From positions 868,001 through 932,000 of the forward strand of contig CP014771.1 of the NCBI GenBank assembly GCA_001596155.1: DNA of 64,000 bases, read 5' to 3'. Origin of the DNA: Hymenobacter psoromatis (GTDB lineage: Bacteria > Bacteroidota > Bacteroidia > Cytophagales > Hymenobacteraceae). Below are positions 8,683 through 17,645 of this stretch, in pieces; position 1 is the stretch's first letter; each line of letters starts with the position of its first letter. The position numbers were made by a program, and so were the translations under genes. The notes under the pieces were generated by a model that was not told the origin of the DNA, did not search any database, and saw only the letters and a program-made list of their open reading frames with translations.

Positions 8683-9609
8683 CTAGCAGGTAGCACCCAC
8701 GGGTAGCACCAGGGCCCCGGTAGCCCGCACGGGCTGGGCACCGCGGCGCAGGTCGTAGTCAATACGGCCGAGGTTGATGCCCGACCAGCCAACTTGGTTA
8801 ATCAGCGTTACGTGGCCATTGGGGCCGGTTATGGGCTCGGGGGCGGGCATAAACGTGTGGGTGTGGCCGCCCAAAATTAGGTCGATGCCCCCGACCTGAG
8901 CGGCCAGTTTGCGGTCGTCAATTTTTTCACCTTCGTACTTGTAGCCGAGGTGCGAGAGGCAGATAACCATGTCGCAGCGCTCGCCCTGGCGCAGGCGCTG
9001 CACCTGGGCCTTAGCCACAGTTACGGGGTCGAAGTACTGGGTAGTGCCGAAGTTTTTGTCGGCCACCAGGCCTTTCAATTCAATGCCCAGGCCGAAAACG
9101 CCGATGCGCGCGCCGCCCTTCTCAAACACCTTGTAGGGCGCGAAGCGGCCGGCCAGCGGCGTGCCGCCGAAGTCGTAGTTGGCGATGAGAAAGGGGAAGC
9201 CGGCGTTGGGCAGCTGCTTTTGCAGGCCTTCGAGGCCGTTGTCGAAGTCGTGGTTGCCGAAGGTGCTGGCGTCGTACTTCATGCGCGACATCAGCTTGTA
9301 CTCCAGCTCGCCCTGGAAGAAGTTGAAGTACGGCGTGCCCTGCCAGATATCGCCCGAGTCGAGCAGCAGCACGTTGGGCTCTTGCTTACGCACGCTCTCA
9401 ATGAGGGCCTCGCGCCGGGCCATGCCGCCCAGCCCGGCCCACTGCGGGGCGTTGTCGGGGAACGGCTCGATACGCGAGTGCATATCGTTGGTGTGCAGAA
9501 TAACCAGCCGCGACGAGCTGCCGGCGGCGTTGGCTACGAGGCTGGAGCCCAGCAGGCTGAGGCCAGCCGTGCCAACCAAGGATTTCTGAAGAAAGTCGCG
9601 GCGCTGCAT
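8683..9609 (-). CDS. 5'-nucleotidase catalytic-domain protein, Tat-exported metallophosphatase
   Basis: A calcineurin-like metallophosphatase of 308 residues matching the N-terminal half of UshA/CD73-type 5'-nucleotidases. A twin-arginine signal MQRRDFLQKS opens the protein and is followed by a hydrophobic stretch ending near ANA. Metal-binding motifs are all present: HTNDMHS (D42, H44), DSGDIWQG, GNHDFDNG, and GGHTHTF near the C-terminus. It probably hydrolyses extracytoplasmic nucleotides or sugar nucleotides in the periplasm. The C-terminal substrate domain is encoded separately by the gene upstream, about 100 bases away on the same strand, so the two likely act as one enzyme. Confidence 0.9.
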   Translation of the reverse strand: MQRRDFLQKSLVGTAGLSLLGSSLVANAAGSSSRLVILHTNDMHSRIEPFPDNAPQWAGLGGMARREALIESVRKQEPNVLLLDSGDIWQGTPYFNFFQGELEYKLMSRMKYDASTFGNHDFDNGLEGLQKQLPNAGFPFLIANYDFGGTPLAGRFAPYKVFEKGGARIGVFGLGIELKGLVADKNFGTTQYFDPVTVAKAQVQRLRQGERCDMVICLSHLGYKYEGEKIDDRKLAAQVGGIDLILGGHTHTFMPAPEPITGPNGHVTLINQVGWSGINLGRIDYDLRRGAQPVRATGALVLPVGATC

Positions 9610-9611
9610 AC

Positions 9612-9692
9612 TATCAGTGAGTAATTACTAGTGAGTAGTGGACAGGTAGATAGACAAATAATTTATCAATGACTGTTCACTGCTCACTGATA
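9612..9692. repeat. Inverted repeat (GTGAGTAG family) between the nucleotidase halves
   Basis: TATCAGTGAG at 9612-9621 is inverted as CTCACTGATA at 9683-9692, with inner GTGAGTAGTG facing TTCACTGCTC. Related short GTGAGTAGT-type palindromes occur at 19931-20011 and 48894-48952. Confidence 0.55.
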
Positions 9693-9712
9693 ATTGTTTC
9701 CTGATAAGCGAT

Positions 9713-10462
9713 TTACCGCACCCTACCCTCCACCTGGGCCGTGACGGGCTGGCCGGCGGCGGTGAGGGCCTTGATGTGGTCGATGATGACGGTGCGCAGC
9801 AGCAGGCCGGTGTGGCGCAGCTTAGCGGCCTTGAGGAAATCCATGTGGTCGCCGCCGCCGCCCAGGTAGTCCGAAATGGCGATGCTGTAGGTGCGGGCCG
9901 GGTCGAGGGGCTGGCCGCCGATAAGGATGGCCTGGGGCTTTTTGTCGGGGCCCACCGTGTAGGTGGCACCCGAAATGGCCATGCGGATGGGCGCGGCGTA
10001 GTCGAACAGCTGCTGCACCACCGGGCCGGGCGCATCGAGCACAATCAGCTCATTCTCAAAAGGCATAAGCTCGAACACGTTGCCCATAGTGATAGTACCA
10101 GCGGGCAGCGCGTTGCGCATGCCGCCGTTGGTCATCACGCCCAGGTCGATGGGCTGGCCCTTGAAGTACTGGCTGGCGGCGGTGCGCTGCAGGTCGGCCA
10201 CGAAGTTGACGATGGGGTTTTCGCCGGGGCTTTTGCCCAGCGCCACCGGGGCCGTGCCGATTACCTGTTGCATCTGGCGCTCGACCTGCTCGTGGTAGGG
10301 CTTGATGTAGTCGGCCGCGCCGGCATCGGGGGCGATGGTGCGGCCCACGGGCTGGCTGGTGCTGGGGGCCAGGTGGGCCGTGGCTTGCAGGGGGGCGCGC
10401 TGGCAGGCCGTGGCAAGAGTAAGCAGCATAAAGCCAGCAGCTACCGGGCGAAATGAGCGCAT
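9713..10462 (-). CDS. 5'-nucleotidase C-terminal-domain lipoprotein
   Basis: A lipoprotein of 249 residues from the ATG at 10462. The N-terminus is a lipoprotein signal ending LLTLATAC, with the lipid-modified cysteine at 20. The body matches the 5_nucleotid_C domain: GGMRNALPAG, MPFENELIVLDAPG, and YSIAISDYLGGGGDHMDFLK, residues that bind the nucleoside in the CD73/UshA family. It has no metallophosphatase half; that half is the next gene downstream. Splitting of catalytic and specificity domains into adjacent genes is a recurrent arrangement in Bacteroidota. Likely tethered to a membrane facing the periplasm. Confidence 0.88.
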   Translation of the reverse strand: MRSFRPVAAGFMLLTLATACQRAPLQATAHLAPSTSQPVGRTIAPDAGAADYIKPYHEQVERQMQQVIGTAPVALGKSPGENPIVNFVADLQRTAASQYFKGQPIDLGVMTNGGMRNALPAGTITMGNVFELMPFENELIVLDAPGPVVQQLFDYAAPIRMAISGATYTVGPDKKPQAILIGGQPLDPARTYSIAISDYLGGGGDHMDFLKAAKLRHTGLLLRTVIIDHIKALTAAGQPVTAQVEGRVR

Positions 10463-10561
10463 AAGCAAAAAAGCTATCCCAGGCCAATTGGCAGCCCAGG
10501 ATAGCCAAAGTTACGCGTCAGGCACCGTGGGTTGCATAGCTGCCGCAAAACAGACGCCTCC

Positions 10562-10775
10562 TTATGGTTTGGTCAAATCGAAGCTTAGCAGCACTGACAG
10601 GCACGTATTCGTGCTACTTGTCATGTTAAAACTAGTCAGGCTCTTGGCCGTGGTCACGCGCGCTACTACGCCTAGCCGGCGCGGCGCGGCCACAGGAAAA
10701 CTCGCGCCTACCCCCGCCACAAATCCGAACTGTCCGGTTTGGACGGGGTTGGTATCCTGCGCGTGCACTAAAAGA
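10562..10775 (-). pseudogene. 3' remnant of an outer-membrane barrel gene cut by the IS200/IS605-like element
   Basis: The frame reads QTGQFGFVAGVGASFPVA and ends CLSVLLSFDLTKP, the pattern of the last beta strands of a PF13568-type outer-membrane barrel. It has no signal peptide or start of its own apart from a GTG at 10768. The barrel gene on the far side of the insertion (11357-12328) stops abruptly at FRYAS, exactly where these strands are missing. I infer one ancestral gene interrupted by the element between about 10770 and 11355. Confidence 0.65.
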
Positions 10776-11356
10776 CTATGGACTGTAAGTCCATAGGTTT
10801 AAGGGCGAATGAAATTCGGCGGTTTCGGCTAAAGCCGACTGAAAGCCAGCTACTAAAGTAGGTTATTCCAGAATGAAATTCTCGTCCCCGTTGGGCTGGT
10901 CTTTGTGATGGTTTAAATACGCCTCCAAGATGTCATCCGTGATATTTCCTACGCTCCACGCTCCGTAGCCAATACCCCAAAAATGCCCGCCCCAATACCG
11001 ACGCTTGAGTTCGGGAAATTCCTGCAACAGGAGCTTGGCGCTTCGTCCTTTTAGCCGGCGCATGAGGTCACTCACACTCAAGAAAGGCGGATACGACACA
11101 TGTAGATGAATATGGTCTTTGCTCACCACCCCTTTGAGAATCTGCACATCCAACGTATTACAGGTTTGCCGCAACAAGTCCCGACAACGCAGTTGCACCT
11201 CCCCCACCAAGACTTTGTAGCGGTACTTCGTGCTCCAGACCAAATGCACATCTAGCTTATGAACCGAGTGACTACCTGTGCGCTGCTTCATGCCGCAAAG
11301 CTACCCAACTGCCAAAAGGGAGTAGCAACTAAAGTCTTGCCCTAAAGGGCATAGCT
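10770..11356 (-). mobile_element. IS200/IS605-type single-gene insertion sequence
   Basis: A roughly 590-base element holding one Y1 transposase gene and flanked by subterminal hairpins, as in IS200/IS605 elements that move as single strands. One end has a perfect 9-bp stem, CTATGGACT-GTA-AGTCCATAG (10776-10796), with further small stems at 10825-10838 and 10850-10861; the other has TGCCCTAAAGGGCA (11338-11351). There are no terminal inverted repeats or target duplications, as expected. The exact ends are approximate; they were placed by where the interrupted barrel frame resumes. Confidence 0.7.
10863..11291 (-). CDS. tnpA: IS200/IS605-family transposase TnpA (Y1 HUH)
   Basis: At 142 residues it is full length for the family. 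The HUH motif is HIHLHV (H62, H64) and the catalytic tyrosine is Y125 in ILEAYLNHH, after the conserved GAWSVGNIT segment. Such enzymes cut and join single-stranded DNA at hairpins using a covalent 5'-phosphotyrosine. All key residues are present, so it is probably active. There is no TnpB gene, making it IS200-like rather than IS605-like. The same fold is found in REP-associated transposases, but the length and end hairpins favour an autonomous element. Confidence 0.92.
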   Translation of the reverse strand: MKQRTGSHSVHKLDVHLVWSTKYRYKVLVGEVQLRCRDLLRQTCNTLDVQILKGVVSKDHIHLHVSYPPFLSVSDLMRRLKGRSAKLLLQEFPELKRRYWGGHFWGIGYGAWSVGNITDDILEAYLNHHKDQPNGDENFILE

Positions 11357-12328
11357 TTAACTAGCGTACCTGAAAAGTAAATACGAATACACAACGCCGG
11401 CTTCGGCAAATGGGCGAATTACCCGGTTCCGCAGTAGCGTGTAGCGCAATTGCACGGGCAGGCTCAGATAGCTTTGGTTGAACTGGGTCTGCTTATACTG
11501 CTCGGCGCTATACAATGCTTCCAGGCGCACGCTAACGGTTTGCCGCGTGTGAGGCAAGGCCAGGCCCAACGCCAGGCCTCCTACTGGCCCCTGATGATTA
11601 AAAGAAGTTATCAGTGAGCCACTTCCGAACGATAAACTCCCGTACTGGTAGCCGCCGAGCAGGCTGAGCACGGGCCCGCGCGCGCGCGGGGCAAGCCGGG
11701 TAGAAACAGCGGCCGGACCACCCACGCACTCATTATAGCGCGTGATAACCCGGCCCAGGGCTGCCTGCTGAAAGGGCAACCGGGGCAGCGATAGCTGCAC
11801 CGCGGGGCAGGCGCGCAGGGCGGCCGCCAGCGTATCGCGGTAGAGCGAACGGGTTTCGTAGGCCTCAAAGCCGTTGCTGAACGTCTTGACCCGGCGCTCG
11901 GCCAGCTCGCGCAACCGGGCACCGGCCGGCCCAACGGCCACGAAGTAGCGCGTGTGACCGTGGTCGCGGCACGTGTAGAGCTGGGCGGCGCCGCTCACCA
12001 GCACTTCTACGAAGAGCAGCGTGGGGGTAGGGCGGGCCGAATCGGCGGGCGGCACGAGCCGCGCCTCATACCGGGCGCTGCCGGTGAAGCCGTAGGCCCG
12101 CGCCGCGGTGGGCGCGTAGTCGGTGGGGGTAGCGGCCGGGCCGGGCCGGAAGCGGCAGGCGAGCGAGTTGCGCAGCTCGCTGAGCTCCTGCACCTCGCCG
12201 CGCAGGGTATCGCCGGCCAGCGGCACCACGTAGCCGGGCCGGAAAGTGGCTTGGGCGCGGGCCACCAAGGACCCGCTCAGGGTCAGGGCAATGCCAATAA
12301 GAACCTGGGTAAAGTACGTTTTTTGCAT
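11357..12328 (-). pseudogene. Outer-membrane barrel protein, 3'-truncated by the insertion sequence
   Basis: The 323-residue frame starts with a signal peptide (MQKTYFTQVLIGIALTLSGS, cleavage near ARAQ). The first part (FRPGYVVPLAGDTLRGEVQ) resembles the N-terminus of Bacteroidota proteins that combine a small beta domain with a barrel; the second half (about residue 225 onward) is a PF13568-like porin with LGGYQYGSL and RPFAEAGVVYSYLLF. The stop codon lies in AGTTAAAGC, which seems to belong to the element end, so about 70 C-terminal residues are displaced to 10562-10775. It may still be transcribed, but a barrel lacking its last strands would not be expected to assemble. Confidence 0.65.
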
Positions 12329-12363
12329 GGGCAGAAAAAAGGAGAAGAGGTATTTTATTCGGG

Positions 12364-12371
12364 CAAAGATA
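12364..12371 (-). promoter_or_regulatory. Bacteroidota -7 box TATCTTTG
   Basis: On the minus strand TATCTTTG lies 36 bases upstream of the barrel gene start, matching the TAnnTTTG consensus used by the primary sigma factor of this phylum. Confidence 0.55.
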
Positions 12372-12478
12372 TAGCCCTACCCCTACCTTTTTAGCCAGGC
12401 AGCGTATGCGGCAGGCACGGTATCTTGCAGGCCGCAGCGGGCTGGCTAGGCCTAGTGCGGCGCTAGCCGTTGACCCTT

Positions 12479-14287
12479 ATGACTGACCCTTCCCCACCCG
12501 TTACCCCGCCGGTTTCGTTTCCCGAGTTTTCGCCCGTGAGCACGGCGCAGTGGCAGGCCCAGCTGGCCCGCGAGCTGAAAGGTGCCGACCCCGCCAGCCT
12601 GCGCTGGACCATGCCCGATGGCCTGGTGGCCGAGCCCTTCTACCACCGCGAAGCCCTGACGGCCCTCGGCGGGCCGCCCGCGCCCCTACCCCCCCGCCCC
12701 GTGCCCTGCCGCAACGTGGTGGCGCTGGCCGTGCCGGCCGGCACCGACGGCCGCCTGCAAATTGAGCAGGGTGCCGACGCGCTGGCGCGCGGGGCCGAGG
12801 GTCTGCACTTCAACCTGCAGGGTGACCCCGCCACCTTTGCCGTGGCCGAGCTGGCCGCCCGCCTACCCCTGGCCACTACCTGGCTGGGCTACTCGGTGCC
12901 GCAGCAGCCCGAAGCGCTGCTGGAGCGGCTGGCGGCGGCCAGCGGCGGCCAGCCGCTGCGGGGCTTCCTGCGCTTTGTGCCGCCTGCCGTGCCCGAGGGG
13001 GGCGAAATGCTGCCGTTTCGGGCGATGCTGCGGCGCTGCCTGGCGCTGGCCCGCGACTGGCCCGAGTTTTCGGCGCTGGCCGTCAATGGCATGTACTTCG
13101 GCAACCGGGGCGGCACGCTGACGCAGCAGCTGGCCTTTAGCCTGAGCACGGCCGCCGCCCTGCTGGCCGAGCTGCCCGACGAGGCCAGCGGCCTCAGCCT
13201 GGCCGACGTGGCGCGGGCGCTGCACCTCGACTTGGCCGTGGGGCCCAGCTACTTTCCCGAACTGGCCCGGCTGCGGGCCGCCCGCCGGCTGTGGGCCACG
13301 CTGCTTCATGGCTTTGGCCTACCCCCCCAAGGCGCGGCCACGCTGCCCATTCACGCCGCCACTTCGACCTGGACGCAGACGACCCTCGACCCGCACACCA
13401 ACCTGCTGCGCCACACCACCGAGGCCATGAGCGCGATGCTGGGCGGGGCCGATTCCATTCAGGTCGCGCCGTTTGATTGTCTTTACCAGGCACCCAACGA
13501 GTTTAGCGCCCGCCTGGCCCGCAACCTACCCGTGATTTTGCAAGACGAGGCCCACCTCGACTGGGTGGCCGACCCGGCGGCGGGCTCCTATTTTATTGAA
13601 ACCCTGACCGATGAGCTGGCCCGCGCCGCCTGGGCTGAGTTTCAGGCGCTGGAGGCCCAGGGCGGCATGGCGGCGGCCCGCGGCCGCGCCCTGGAAGCCG
13701 TGAGCCAGGCCGGGCTCGATAAGTTTAAGCGCGTTGCCACCGGGCAGGATGTGGTAGTGGGCACCAACCGCTTCCAGAACTTACAGGAGAAATTCGACTT
13801 CCAGCCCAAGCAATTGCTGCGCTCGCGCGAGTTTGACACTACCCGCGCCACCTACCCCAGCGAGGTGCTGCGCCTGGCAACGGCCCTGCACTTCGAGCGC
13901 CGCGCCAACCAGGACAAGCAGGCGACTCTCGTGCTGCTGGGCAACGCCCGCGTGAACGAGGAAATCGCCGAGGCGTTCCGCCAGCTCCTGCACCCCGGCC
14001 CGACGGCCGCCCTACCCCCTGCCGCCGAGGCAATCGCGCCCGACTCTTACTCGGTGCTGTTTTCCAAGCCCGACGAGGCCACGCTCATGTACGCCCGGCC
14101 CGAGCAGTTCGACCACCTGGCGCGGGTGGTGCAGCAAGTGCCGGCCGGCCACGTCTTCGACATTCCCTCGCTCATTACGTCCGATTTAGCCACGCTGTTG
14201 GAGGCCGTGCGGGTGTTTGGGTTCAAGGAATTCGTGGTGGAAGGGCATCACACGGAAGAGGTTTTGGCACGGTTGCAGGGGCGGTAG
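12479..14287 (+). CDS. mutA: Methylmalonyl-CoA mutase small (beta) subunit
   Basis: A start at the ATG at 12479 gives 602 residues (a TTG nine bases earlier is less likely). The protein follows the mutase TIM-barrel pattern: FPEFSPVSTAQWQAQLAREL at the N-terminus, AVNGMYFGNRGGT, HTTEAMSAMLGGADSIQVAPFD and DPAAGSYFIETLT, then a degenerate cobalamin-like domain (after ~ residue 480) that lacks the DxHxxG cobalamin motif, as in known small subunits. It pairs with the catalytic large subunit, encoded about 150 bases downstream, to interconvert succinyl-CoA and methylmalonyl-CoA in propionate metabolism. A palindromic repeat separates the two genes. Confidence 0.93.
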   Translation: MTDPSPPVTPPVSFPEFSPVSTAQWQAQLARELKGADPASLRWTMPDGLVAEPFYHREALTALGGPPAPLPPRPVPCRNVVALAVPAGTDGRLQIEQGADALARGAEGLHFNLQGDPATFAVAELAARLPLATTWLGYSVPQQPEALLERLAAASGGQPLRGFLRFVPPAVPEGGEMLPFRAMLRRCLALARDWPEFSALAVNGMYFGNRGGTLTQQLAFSLSTAAALLAELPDEASGLSLADVARALHLDLAVGPSYFPELARLRAARRLWATLLHGFGLPPQGAATLPIHAATSTWTQTTLDPHTNLLRHTTEAMSAMLGGADSIQVAPFDCLYQAPNEFSARLARNLPVILQDEAHLDWVADPAAGSYFIETLTDELARAAWAEFQALEAQGGMAAARGRALEAVSQAGLDKFKRVATGQDVVVGTNRFQNLQEKFDFQPKQLLRSREFDTTRATYPSEVLRLATALHFERRANQDKQATLVLLGNARVNEEIAEAFRQLLHPGPTAALPPAAEAIAPDSYSVLFSKPDEATLMYARPEQFDHLARVVQQVPAGHVFDIPSLITSDLATLLEAVRVFGFKEFVVEGHHTEEVLARLQGR

Positions 14288-14310
14288 CGCGTATAGATAG
14301 AAAGCAAAAA

Positions 14311-14413
14311 GAACGTCATGCTGAGCTTGTCGAAGCATCTCTACCACGCCGATTGATTACTAAATTAATCGGCGTGGTAGAGATGCTTCGACAAGCTCAG
14401 CATGACAGACGTT
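14311..14413. repeat. Palindromic repeat (GAACGTCATGCTGAGC family) between mutA and mutB
   Basis: AACGTCATGCTGAGCTTGTC on the left is inverted on the right as GACAAGCTCAGCATGAC followed by AGACGTT; CTACCACGCCGATT and AATCGGCGTGGTAG form the inner stem around a short AT loop. Other copies of the family lie at 28063, 34788, 39481, 45302 and, as a short form, 50631. It could form a very stable hairpin in the mutA-mutB transcript. Confidence 0.9.
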
Positions 14414-14438
14414 ATTCAAATCATTTCAGAAATAAGCT

Positions 14439-16676
14439 ATGCGTCCCAATTTCTCCACTATCCCCTACGACGCGGCCGCGCTCCCTACCCCCCCTAAGCC
14501 GGCCGACTACCCCGCGGCCGGGCCGGCCGTGTACACGGCCGCCGACGTGGCGCAGCTGCCACACCTGGGCTTCGGGGCGGGCATAGCGCCTTATCTACGA
14601 GGGCCTTACGCCAGCATGTACGTGCGCTCGCCCTGGACCGTGCGGCAGTACGCGGGCTTTTCGACGGCCGAGGAGTCGAACGCTTTTTACCGGCGCAACC
14701 TGGCCGCCGGGCAGAAGGGCCTGAGCGTGGCCTTCGACCTAGCCACGCACCGGGGCTACGACTCGGACCACCCCCGCGTGGTAGGCGACGTGGGCAAGGC
14801 CGGCGTGGCCATTGACACGGTGGAGGATATGAAGATTCTCTTCGACCAGATTCCGCTGGGCGAGATGTCGGTGAGCATGACCATGAACGGGGCGGTGCTG
14901 CCCATTCTGGCCTTTTATATCGTGGCGGCCGAGGAGCAGGGGGTAGGGCCGGAAAAGCTCACAGGCACCATTCAGAACGATATTCTGAAGGAATTCATGG
15001 TGCGCAATACCTACATCTACCCGCCCGCGCCGAGTATGCGGCTCATCGCCGACATCTTCGCCTACTCGGCCGAGTTTATGCCGAAGTTCAACAGCATCAG
15101 CATCTCGGGCTACCACATGCACGAGGCCGGGGCCACCGCCGATATCGAGCTGGCCTACACCCTGGCCGACGGCTTGCAGTACGTGCGCGCCGGCCTGGCG
15201 GCGGGGCTGAAGATTGACGATTTCGCACCCCGGCTGTCGTTTTTCTGGGGCATTGGGATGAATCATTTTCTGGAAATTGCTAAGCTGCGCGCCGGCCGCC
15301 TGCTGTGGGCCAAGCTCATTCAGCAATTCAACCCGCAGAGCGCCAAGAGCTTGATGCTGCGCACGCACTGCCAGACGTCGGGCTACTCGCTCACGGCCCA
15401 GGACCCGTTCAACAACGTGGCCCGCACCACCGTGGAGGCGCTGGCCGCCGCGCTCGGCGGCACCCAAAGCCTGCACACCAACGCCCTGGACGAGGCCCTG
15501 GCCCTCCCCACCGATTTCTCGGCCCGCATCGCCCGCAACACGCAGCTGTACTTGCAGCACGAAACCGACATCACCAGCGTAGTGGACCCCTGGGGCGGCT
15601 CGTACTACGTGGAAAGCCTCACCGCCGACCTCGCCAACCAGGCCTGGGCGCTCATGGAGGAGGTGGAGGCCCTCGGCGGCATGGCCGCCGCCATCGAAAC
15701 CGGCCTGCCCAAGCTGCGCATCGAGGAAGCCGCCGCCCGTAAGCAGTCGAGCATTGATACCGGCCAGGAGGTGATTGTGGGCGTAAATAAGTTCTTGGCT
15801 CCCGAGGGCGAGGCCCCGCTGGAAGTATTACAGATTGATAATGATGCGGTTAGAGAATCGCAGGTGGCGCGGTTGAAGCAAGTGCGCGCCGACCGTGATA
15901 ATGCGGCCGTACAGGCGGCGCTGGCGGCGATTACGCAAGCGGCGCGGGCGGACCTCACCCCCCTAGCCCCCCTCTCCCGTGGAGAGGGGGGGACTAGTTC
16001 TAGTCCTAATTTAGAGCTAGAAGCTAGTCCCCCCTCTCCACGGGAGAGGGGGCTAGGGGGTGAGGTAAGCGCGGAGGGCGACCCCCAAAACCTCCTCGCC
16101 CTAGCCGTGACCGCCGCCCGCGCCCGCGCTACCCTCGGCGAAATCTCGGATGCGCTCGAAGCGGCCTGGGGCCGGCACCAGGCCACCAGCCGCACCGTGC
16201 AGGGCATTTATCAACAGGGCATGAGCGACAACGCCGACTTCGCGCAGGCCCGCCGGGCGGCCGAAGCCTTTGCCGCCGCCCACGGCCGCCGCCCCCGAAT
16301 GCTGGTGGCCAAAATGGGCCAGGACGGCCACGACCGGGGCGCGAAAATCATCGCCACCAGCTTCGCCGACGTGGGCTTCGACGTAGACCTGGCCCCCCTC
16401 TTCCAAACCCCCGCCGAGGTAGCCCGCCAGGCCGTGGACAACGACGTGCACGTGGTGGGCGTGAGCAGCCTCGCCGCCGGCCACAACACCCTGCTGCCCC
16501 AGTTAATCAAAGAGCTGGCGAACGAGGGTCGCCCCGATATTCTGGTCATCGCCGGCGGCGTTATCCCGCCCCAGGATTACCAGCAATTATATAACGCGGG
16601 CGTGGCTGGTATTTATGGGCCGGGCACGGTGATAGCCAAGGCCGCACTGGAGATTTTGGGGAAGTTGGGGGAATAG
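14439..16676 (+). CDS. mutB: Methylmalonyl-CoA mutase large (alpha, catalytic) subunit with repeat-encoded linker
   Basis: A protein of 745 residues, somewhat longer than usual (~715). The TIM barrel spans ~50-500 ([42 protein letters not shown]) and the C-terminal cobalamin domain has [12 protein letters not shown] with axial ligand H631 (DxHxxG = D629-G634) and [11 protein letters not shown]. Between them, residues ~505-545 are encoded by a near-perfect inverted repeat (15953-16065) that keeps the frame open and adds [11 protein letters not shown] and [12 protein letters not shown]. The linker position should tolerate the insertion, so the enzyme is probably active. It catalyses the adenosylcobalamin-dependent isomerisation with MutA. 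Confidence 0.94.
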   Translation: MRPNFSTIPYDAAALPTPPKPADYPAAGPAVYTAADVAQLPHLGFGAGIAPYLRGPYASMYVRSPWTVRQYAGFSTAEESNAFYRRNLAAGQKGLSVAFDLATHRGYDSDHPRVVGDVGKAGVAIDTVEDMKILFDQIPLGEMSVSMTMNGAVLPILAFYIVAAEEQGVGPEKLTGTIQNDILKEFMVRNTYIYPPAPSMRLIADIFAYSAEFMPKFNSISISGYHMHEAGATADIELAYTLADGLQYVRAGLAAGLKIDDFAPRLSFFWGIGMNHFLEIAKLRAGRLLWAKLIQQFNPQSAKSLMLRTHCQTSGYSLTAQDPFNNVARTTVEALAAALGGTQSLHTNALDEALALPTDFSARIARNTQLYLQHETDITSVVDPWGGSYYVESLTADLANQAWALMEEVEALGGMAAAIETGLPKLRIEEAAARKQSSIDTGQEVIVGVNKFLAPEGEAPLEVLQIDNDAVRESQVARLKQVRADRDNAAVQAALAAITQAARADLTPLAPLSRGEGGTSSSPNLELEASPPSPRERGLGGEVSAEGDPQNLLALAVTAARARATLGEISDALEAAWGRHQATSRTVQGIYQQGMSDNADFAQARRAAEAFAAAHGRRPRMLVAKMGQDGHDRGAKIIATSFADVGFDVDLAPLFQTPAEVARQAVDNDVHVVGVSSLAAGHNTLLPQLIKELANEGRPDILVIAGGVIPPQDYQQLYNAGVAGIYGPGTVIAKAALEILGKLGE
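15953..16065. repeat. Palindromic repeat inserted in frame inside mutB
   Basis: The 113-base element begins CCTCACCCCCCTAGCCCCCC and ends with its inverse, GGGGGCTAGGGGGTGAGG; arms of 45 and 42 bases differ only by single-base indels in C/G runs, and each arm contains a smaller stem CTCTCCCGTGGAGAG. The central 27 or so bases are unpaired. It is translated without stop as a proline/glycine/arginine-rich linker. Confidence 0.9.
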
Positions 16677-16709
16677 TTTATATATTTTTAACTTTAAAAA
16701 TCCTTCACG

Positions 16710-17639
16710 ATGTCTGGCATAGTTGACCTTTATTCCAAAAATAATAATTCCCAGCAGGCAGTTATTAACTATGGACCATTACCTGAAAAGCTGAAAATAC
16801 AAATAAATTATATTTTGCAGGACTTCTTCGATAAATTAAGTGATAGGTGGGGTAGTAAAGAAGATATAGGCACTCAGTTTTGGGACGAAATAGCAAGCAC
16901 TCTGAGACGCGAGCACGGTCTTGAAACACTTTACTCAGAACCACTTAGGCGGTTAATGTCATGGTATAAGGTATGTCAGTATTTTAAAAATCTTGATGAC
17001 ATACAATACGAATTAGATGTTATACATGCAGCGTGCCTGAGCATTGAGGCATGTATAAATCCCGAACTAGGCTTGGGCTCTAGCTACAGCCCACAGCAGG
17101 CTTTGGCGGATATTAATACCCGTCTACAAGAGCACGGTGTAGGCTACCGCTATCAAGAGAAAGAAATAATTAAAGTGCCTACTGAATTTACCTATGAACA
17201 AGCTATTCAGCCTGCTTTAATACTACTCTATCAAGTAGGCTTTGAAAATGCTCAACAAGAGTTTATGAGCGCATTTGAACATTATAAGAAGGGGATTTCG
17301 GAGTATGAAGAGGCTTTAACAGATTGCCTAAAAGCAGTTGAAAGTACAATCAAAATTATTGCAACAATAAGAGGTTGGAAATTTAACCAAAATGACACTG
17401 CTCAGCCGCTTATCAAAGTAGCCTTAGACAATGGTCTTGTTCCTACATACTCTGTAAATTTCTTAAGTGGTGTTCGCAACACGTTAGAAAGCGGTATTCC
17501 TACCCTTCGCAACAAATTAGGTGGACATGGTAAGGGAGCAGAAATTAGAATTGTGGATGAGGCTTCAATGCACTATTGTATTAACCTTACTGCTGCTGTG
17601 ATTTTATATCTGGTACAACGTCACCAAGAAATGCCATAA
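16710..17639 (+). CDS. STM4504/CBY_0614-family protein with Abi_C-like C-terminus
   Basis: The 309 residues begin MSGIVDLYSKNNNS and then YGPLPEKLKIQINYILQDFF, the characteristic opening of the STM4504/CBY_0614 family. The C-terminal third (ALTDCLKAVESTIKIIATIR, then NTLESGIPTLRNKLGGHGKG and AVILYL) matches the abortive-infection C-terminal helical domain found in phage-exclusion proteins. The gene is visibly AT-rich with codon use unlike the mutase genes before it, suggesting horizontal acquisition. It sits 6 bases upstream of the Fic gene, so the two are probably co-transcribed. A defence role is inference from the domain; the biochemical activity is unknown. Confidence 0.75.
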   Translation: MSGIVDLYSKNNNSQQAVINYGPLPEKLKIQINYILQDFFDKLSDRWGSKEDIGTQFWDEIASTLRREHGLETLYSEPLRRLMSWYKVCQYFKNLDDIQYELDVIHAACLSIEACINPELGLGSSYSPQQALADINTRLQEHGVGYRYQEKEIIKVPTEFTYEQAIQPALILLYQVGFENAQQEFMSAFEHYKKGISEYEEALTDCLKAVESTIKIIATIRGWKFNQNDTAQPLIKVALDNGLVPTYSVNFLSGVRNTLESGIPTLRNKLGGHGKGAEIRIVDEASMHYCINLTAAVILYLVQRHQEMP

Positions 17640-17645
17640 ATTCTT

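Noticed and set aside
10863..11291. A REP-associated tyrosine transposase (RAYT) driving the palindromic repeats
   Set aside because: The protein and its subterminal hairpins fit an ordinary IS200/IS605 element and the large palindromes do not flank it, so a causal link is unsupported.
14288..14438. Cobalamin riboswitch before mutB
   Set aside because: The gap contains only the palindromic repeat; no B12-box-like conserved segments were seen.
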